Assembly (NCBI RefSeq): GCF_016342405.1
Contig: NZ_JAEINN010000015.1
Span: 60,591-124,590, forward strand
DNA from: Maridesulfovibrio ferrireducens
GTDB lineage: Bacteria; Desulfobacterota; Desulfovibrionia; Desulfovibrionales; Desulfovibrionaceae
Length of the DNA stretch: 64,000 nucleotides
Direction: 5' to 3'
A model generated the notes under the pieces. It ran no database searches. It had not been told where the DNA came from and saw nothing but the letters and a program-made list of their open reading frames with translations. Of this stretch, positions 59,768-64,000 are shown piece by piece (the stretch's first letter is position 1; the number at the start of each line of letters is the position of its first letter). The position numbers and the translations under genes were made by a program.

Positions 59768-62700
59768 TTGCAGAAATACCGGATTGTGACGATCAGCAGT
59801 TTTACCGGAGTATTCCGGACACTTTTGATGGCGGCCTTCATTTGGCTCGCTTGCCCCCATCCGGGTTTGGCTATGGAGTATTTTCTTGATACCAAGTCAG
59901 ACATGGATGCCCTTCGTCTCGTCTTTGATCAGAAGAATCTTTCCGGCACAGTCCGCAGAACCGGACGTCAGCAGATTACAATTTCATTTCCAGCCAATTC
60001 CTTAAAGGGTGAAAAAGCCCCGACTCCTATGCCCTTATCTGGTATGCGTGTTGTTGATTCCATTAAAGTGGGACCAAGTTCGGTTGTTATCGGAACCAAA
60101 ATGAGTGGGTTTGGATTCATTCGTTTTCCCGGTGGCAACGGCGAGATGGTTTTGCAGTTTTTCCGAGATCCCATTGGATCAAAATGGCGTTCTCCCGAAG
60201 ATAAAGCAAAACGCGCTGCCGCCGTAAAAAGAAAAGCCGAACAAAGAGCAGCTAAAAAAGTTGCTGCCCAGAAAGCTGCCGCAAATAAAATAGCAGCTCA
60301 AAAGGCCGCAGCCCAAAAAGCTAATGACCAAAAAATTGCTGCGCAAAAGGCTGCTGCTGAAGTAGAACCTCCGATTATCGATGAAATTGATATTTCTCCT
60401 GAAGAAGACGGGCAGGCCGCTCCTGTTCAGGATGAAAAGGTTTTGTCTGAATCTGTCCCTATGAGACGTCCTTTCTATTCTGTTCCTTATACTTATCGCG
60501 CTCCCGTTTCCAAAGTCGGACCGGAAGGTGCTACTGTTGTTGATACTTCCAATCCACCGTTTAGAGCCGGTGGTTCATCCGGAAGTGTTTCCGGCCAGAT
60601 TATGCCTGTTGCAGATCAGACGGGTGGCTCTGTTGCGGGAAGTATTACCCCGCCATCCGAGCAGGGACAGGAAATTAAAGAACCTGAGATTGATAAAGAA
60701 TCTTTAGAAGTTACTGAACCTTCTGCTGAAGGATCTGTAACCGGAAAAATTTCACCACCACCATCACAGGTTTCCGGTTCGGTTGCTCCTCCACCTGAGT
60801 CAAGTGATACAGGGACTCCTGAAATGGGAGAATTCCCGATTGCTGATGAAGGTGTTGAATTTAACGGCAATGAAACCGAAGTTGAAGAGGATCTTTACAA
60901 GGAAGAGTCTAACGCTACGGATGTTCTGGAAAAATCTGTTGATAGTACTGACGCATTTCCTACTGATGAAGGGAGTTCTGCCGAGGAAGAAGGTGGTGAG
61001 AGTAAAGAACTGACTTTGGATGACAAGATAAAAATCGCCAAAGGAATTTTGCTTGCTGCTGAAACAGCTCTTGAAGACGGAGAGGTTCAAGTCGCTGTTG
61101 ATGGATTTAAAGAAGTTACAGCAATGTCTTATCTGCCTAAAGAGCTGAGAATTAAAGCTGTATATGGTAAAGCTGAAGCTGTGACTGAACTTCATAAATC
61201 TGACATCCAGAATAATTTCGGTGTAATTTCCAGTTCGTGGATGGAAGCCATGAACTCGGATACTAATTCACCAAATGTGCCTATGGCGCTGCTTAATCTC
61301 GGTCTTATAAATTTGAAAGTCGGAAATATGCCGGAAGCAAAAGCATATTTTAATTTATTAAAATCTCAGTATCCTAATGACCTGAATATTCCTTATATAA
61401 GTTACTATTGGGGTGAATATTACTTGGGTATGCACGAGTATGAGAAAGCAGCGGACCAGTTTCAAACTCTGGTTCAGAGTTACCCTGACAGCAAGGTTGT
61501 GCGCGAAGCCGCTCTTGGACTTGCAAAATCTCTTGATGCTCTCGGGTATAACGAGCAGGCATTTCAAATTATCGATTACATAGATAAACGTTGGCCCAGA
61601 TATTATATTGAAGATCTCGGATTTTTACTGATGGCGGCAAACACCCAGAATAGGCTTGGGAAGGTCGAGGATGCCAAGGATAACTATTGGGCGTATTATA
61701 ATCTGGCACCGGATGCAAAAGAGAATGATATCGTCTTAGCCCGTATCGGTGATATTTATCTTAAAACCGGGGATTCACGAGCTGCAAAAGAGATTTATGA
61801 AAAAACGGCGAAGGATTATCCCGAGGAGGAAGGCGGTCTTGTTTCTCTGATGCGTCTTGCTGAAGAAGGTATTTATGATAACCCCAGCATGGACGATATG
61901 GATAAGGTTTTTGACCGTCCTTATAATCTCAGACCTCAGAAAATTTATACTCAGATTATTGAAAAACATCCTGACAGTCCCCTTGCCCCGCTTGCTCAGC
62001 TCAAGCTGGCAATGTGGTATTATTGGAATAAAAAATATGGTGATTGTCTCGGATCTGTGCAGGATTTTCTTGATAAATATCCTAGAAGTTCCTTGCATGA
62101 TAAGGCCAGTGAATTAGGTTTCAGAGTTTTTGATAAAGCTGTTCCAGAGTTGGTCAAAGATGAAAATTACGGCAGAGTCGTGTCTTTCTGGAATTCCTAC
62201 GCCAAGAAAAATAATAACGGCGACGGAGTCAGTGATGAGACCAGAATGGGCGTTGCTTTAAGTTACTGGAAAAAAGATCAGCCAGAGGAAGCCCTTAAAC
62301 TTGTCGAGCGCTATCTGACAAAGAAACAGGTTCCCAAATATTCAGCCATGGCGCTTGATATGGCACTTGGAATATATGTGGAAGGGCAGGCTTGGAGCAA
62401 GGTTACCGAGTTGGTTGATATGGCTAGAAATAACTGGGATGTTGATCCTAAGCAGAAAGTTCATATCGAATATGCCAAAGCTATGGCGTTTGAAAATCTC
62501 GGTGAGACTGAATTAAGTACGCCTCTCTGGGCTGGACTTGCCGCTAATTTACTTCTTCCGGAATCTTCAAGAGCATATGCCATGTATTATATGGCAAAAT
62601 CTGCTATGAAACAGAAGGAACTGAAAAAAGTATTTGTTTATTCTCAGGAAGCTCTTTCAATGCTGCTTGAAACAGGCGGAGATAGAGAGAAGATCAAGGA

Positions 62701-62998
62701 CTGTATTTTGATGACTATTTTTGCTGCTGAAAGTTCCGGCAGATATAGAGAGGCTCTTCAGTGGGCTGCCGAGTATGATAAGTATATACCGATTTCAGAT
62801 CCGGAGTGGGCTTCTTCCCGTTTCAGGCTGGCTCAGCTTTATGAAAAAGCAGGAGCCATGGCTGAGTGGCAAAAGTTGATGGAGGAAGTTGCTGAGAAAA
62901 GTCCTGACGATTTGTATGGACGCTTGGCTACATCCGCTCTTGCAACCCGTAAAATTGAGCGAGACGCATCAAGATTCGAGCCGACACCGTCTTTTTAA
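59768..62998 (+). CDS. Large secreted/periplasmic TPR-repeat protein
   Basis: The 1076-residue protein starts with a TTG; the following signal peptide (about 1-35, cleaved after GLA) makes this start plausible, with GGTAGG as a weak Shine-Dalgarno. A short N-terminal beta domain (about 36-140) is followed by an Ala/Lys/Gln-rich coiled segment (about 148-200; 'AAQKAAANKIAAQKAAAQKA'). A Ser/Gly-Pro-rich linker with recurring G-S-V-x-G units and an acidic stretch (205-415) comes next. From about 420 to the end there are many TPR-like helices ('EYEKAADQFQTLVQSYPDSKVVREAALGLAKSL'). It may scaffold cell-envelope or motility complexes. Function is unknown. Confidence 0.82.
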   Translation: MQKYRIVTISSFTGVFRTLLMAAFIWLACPHPGLAMEYFLDTKSDMDALRLVFDQKNLSGTVRRTGRQQITISFPANSLKGEKAPTPMPLSGMRVVDSIKVGPSSVVIGTKMSGFGFIRFPGGNGEMVLQFFRDPIGSKWRSPEDKAKRAAAVKRKAEQRAAKKVAAQKAAANKIAAQKAAAQKANDQKIAAQKAAAEVEPPIIDEIDISPEEDGQAAPVQDEKVLSESVPMRRPFYSVPYTYRAPVSKVGPEGATVVDTSNPPFRAGGSSGSVSGQIMPVADQTGGSVAGSITPPSEQGQEIKEPEIDKESLEVTEPSAEGSVTGKISPPPSQVSGSVAPPPESSDTGTPEMGEFPIADEGVEFNGNETEVEEDLYKEESNATDVLEKSVDSTDAFPTDEGSSAEEEGGESKELTLDDKIKIAKGILLAAETALEDGEVQVAVDGFKEVTAMSYLPKELRIKAVYGKAEAVTELHKSDIQNNFGVISSSWMEAMNSDTNSPNVPMALLNLGLINLKVGNMPEAKAYFNLLKSQYPNDLNIPYISYYWGEYYLGMHEYEKAADQFQTLVQSYPDSKVVREAALGLAKSLDALGYNEQAFQIIDYIDKRWPRYYIEDLGFLLMAANTQNRLGKVEDAKDNYWAYYNLAPDAKENDIVLARIGDIYLKTGDSRAAKEIYEKTAKDYPEEEGGLVSLMRLAEEGIYDNPSMDDMDKVFDRPYNLRPQKIYTQIIEKHPDSPLAPLAQLKLAMWYYWNKKYGDCLGSVQDFLDKYPRSSLHDKASELGFRVFDKAVPELVKDENYGRVVSFWNSYAKKNNNGDGVSDETRMGVALSYWKKDQPEEALKLVERYLTKKQVPKYSAMALDMALGIYVEGQAWSKVTELVDMARNNWDVDPKQKVHIEYAKAMAFENLGETELSTPLWAGLAANLLLPESSRAYAMYYMAKSAMKQKELKKVFVYSQEALSMLLETGGDREKIKDCILMTIFAAESSGRYREALQWAAEYDKYIPISDPEWASSRFRLAQLYEKAGAMAEWQKLMEEVAEKSPDDLYGRLATSALATRKIERDASRFEPTPSF

Positions 62999-63040
62999 TC
63001 GGCAGTAGTTTTTGATTCGATCCTCCGGAGGCAGGTGGAT

Positions 63041-63853
63041 ATGGATAGAAAGCCAATCGTTGCAGGGCGATTTTATACTGACAATCCGCAGGAACTAAAA
63101 AATGAAGTGGAGCAGTATACCGGACCTCGTAAAAAGAAATCTAAACCCCCTTATGATAAGCTGGTGATGCTTCCTCATGCCGGGTATGTGTTTTCCGGCG
63201 GAACATGCGGTAAAACTCTGGCGGAAGTTTCTCTGGCTCCCGTTGTAATTCTTTTAGGTCCGAATCATACAGGATTAGGCGCGCCTTTGTCTGTCTGGTC
63301 GACCGGTTGCTGGAATTTTCCCGGCGGTAAGCTGGATGTGGATGAAGGGCTGGCTGCACAGCTCCTTGAAAGCGGAGCCGGATTTGTCTCAAACGAAGCC
63401 GCTCACAGTAGAGAGCATTCTTTAGAAGTCCTTATTCCTTTTTTACATCACGTTAATCCGGCAACTAAAATTGTTCCTGTCTGCGTTTCTGAGTCTGCCC
63501 CCCGGTCACTTAAAAAGGCCGGAGAAGCTCTGGCTGAAATTATTGAGCGCAGTTCTAAACCCGTTTCAATAGTAGTCAGCTCGGATATGAGTCATTTCAT
63601 TACCGCTGAAATGGCCAAAAAACTTGATTCAATTGCACTTGAAGCTGTGATCAGAATGGACCCTGAAGGGTTTTATTCGGCAGTTTCCACTAATAATATA
63701 AGTATGTGCGGAGTCTTACCTATGACTCTCGGCATGTATGCCGTACAAAAGAATGGTGCAGTACGTGGGAAACTCCTTGATTATACCAATTCTGGCAAGG
63801 TTACCGGGGATTATGAAAGTGTAGTGGCTTATGCCGGGGTAATTATTTCATAA
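63041..63853 (+). CDS. amrB: AmmeMemoRadiSam system protein B (Memo family)
   Basis: The 270-residue protein belongs to the Memo-like family, part of the AmmeMemoRadiSam set of radical-SAM-associated proteins. It shows the HAGY metal-side motif (PHAGYVFSGGTCG, about 47-59), GPNHTG, a His in 'AHSREHSLEVLIPFLHH', and 'VVSSDMSHF'. These residues line a metal site like extradiol dioxygenases. The ATG at 63041 is preferred over an upstream GTG because GGAGG lies 9 nt away. Partners are not in the window; activity is unknown. Confidence 0.88.
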   Translation: MDRKPIVAGRFYTDNPQELKNEVEQYTGPRKKKSKPPYDKLVMLPHAGYVFSGGTCGKTLAEVSLAPVVILLGPNHTGLGAPLSVWSTGCWNFPGGKLDVDEGLAAQLLESGAGFVSNEAAHSREHSLEVLIPFLHHVNPATKIVPVCVSESAPRSLKKAGEALAEIIERSSKPVSIVVSSDMSHFITAEMAKKLDSIALEAVIRMDPEGFYSAVSTNNISMCGVLPMTLGMYAVQKNGAVRGKLLDYTNSGKVTGDYESVVAYAGVIIS

Positions 63854-64000
63854 ACAGTGCATTTTTAGATTTTAAATATGGTTTATTTGACGGTCGTTAT
63901 AAAAATAACGGCCGTTTTTTTATATCCTAGATTCAACTAGTAAGTGCAACTGTTGTTTAAGTCTCTAAATACTTGATTTGGCGTTTTAAAATCAAGACAT
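63854..64000. other. Terminator and AT-rich end of the window
   Basis: ACGGTCGTTAT (63890-63900) and ATAACGGCCGT (63905-63915) pair with one G-U, followed by seven T, ending the preceding gene. Beyond it to 64000 I see nothing I can assign. Confidence 0.8.

Noticed and set aside
1..64000. tRNA, rRNA, CRISPR arrays, transposases, prophage
   Set aside because: I scanned the intergenic spaces and gene content and found no support for any of these.

Overview
The window looks like chromosomal DNA of a motile, Gram-negative sulfate-reducer-like bacterium of the Desulfovibrionales, most like the lower-GC marine Desulfovibrio/Maridesulfovibrio group. This is inferred from gene content and order, not from a database search. 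The main clue is one long aromatic amino acid cluster that starts with an archaeal-type shikimate entry (ADH synthase plus 3-dehydroquinate synthase II) and runs through pheA, aroA and tyrA into trpEGDCFBA. Split gcvPA/gcvPB, FolE2, NikR, an ADP-forming acyl-CoA synthetase and sigma-54-type flagellar promoters fit the same group. No rRNA, tRNA, CRISPR array or insertion sequence was seen.

Layout. 1-10 kb: an RNA-binding RRM protein, an exported protein, an aromatic amino acid permease next to aspartase, a RarD-like exporter, a DUF481 barrel, an EAL protein, and amtB-glnK behind a near-perfect sigma-54 promoter. 10-21.8 kb: the aromatic supra-operon. 21.9-23.9 kb: a two-gene AAA ATPase/RloB module resembling anti-phage systems. 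24-32 kb: a sensor kinase/response regulator pair divergent from a complete RND tripartite efflux operon. 32-39.5 kb: a family 9 glycosyltransferase, fliK-flgD-flgE and a flagellin. 39.6-46 kb: RNase III, an ADP-forming acyl-CoA synthetase with a DRTGG partner, a metallo-hydrolase, an orphan GNCQ protein and a periplasmic binding protein. 46-51 kb: gcvH-gcvPA-gcvPB-lpd on the minus strand, without gcvT. 51-64 kb: a methyltransferase, nikR, folE2, a structured non-coding RNA candidate, a DUF1499 lipoprotein, a rhodanese, an Rrf2 regulator, an FAD enzyme, a sugar porter, a sigma-54 activator with a variant GAFTGA loop, a large TPR protein and a Memo-family protein.

The most striking observation is that the aromatic supra-operon appears to carry two stacked ribosome-mediated attenuators. 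Upstream of the first gene, an unlisted 32-codon leader peptide (10016-10114) has eight consecutive aromatic codons (Tyr, Phe and Trp), followed by a strong terminator whose 5' arm can pair with an 11-nt segment of the leader. In the middle of the operon, the 3' end of tyrA encodes three consecutive Trp codons just before its stop. An 8-bp antiterminator and a terminator follow directly, ahead of trpE. In effect the C-terminus of a full-length biosynthetic enzyme would serve as the trp leader peptide. The first switch would sense all three aromatic amino acids for the common pathway; the second would sense Trp alone for the trp branch.

Nitrogen control is also visible: amtB-glnK is under a sigma-54 promoter, and the PII protein lacks the usual uridylylated Tyr51. 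The flagellin gene also has a canonical -24/-12 promoter.
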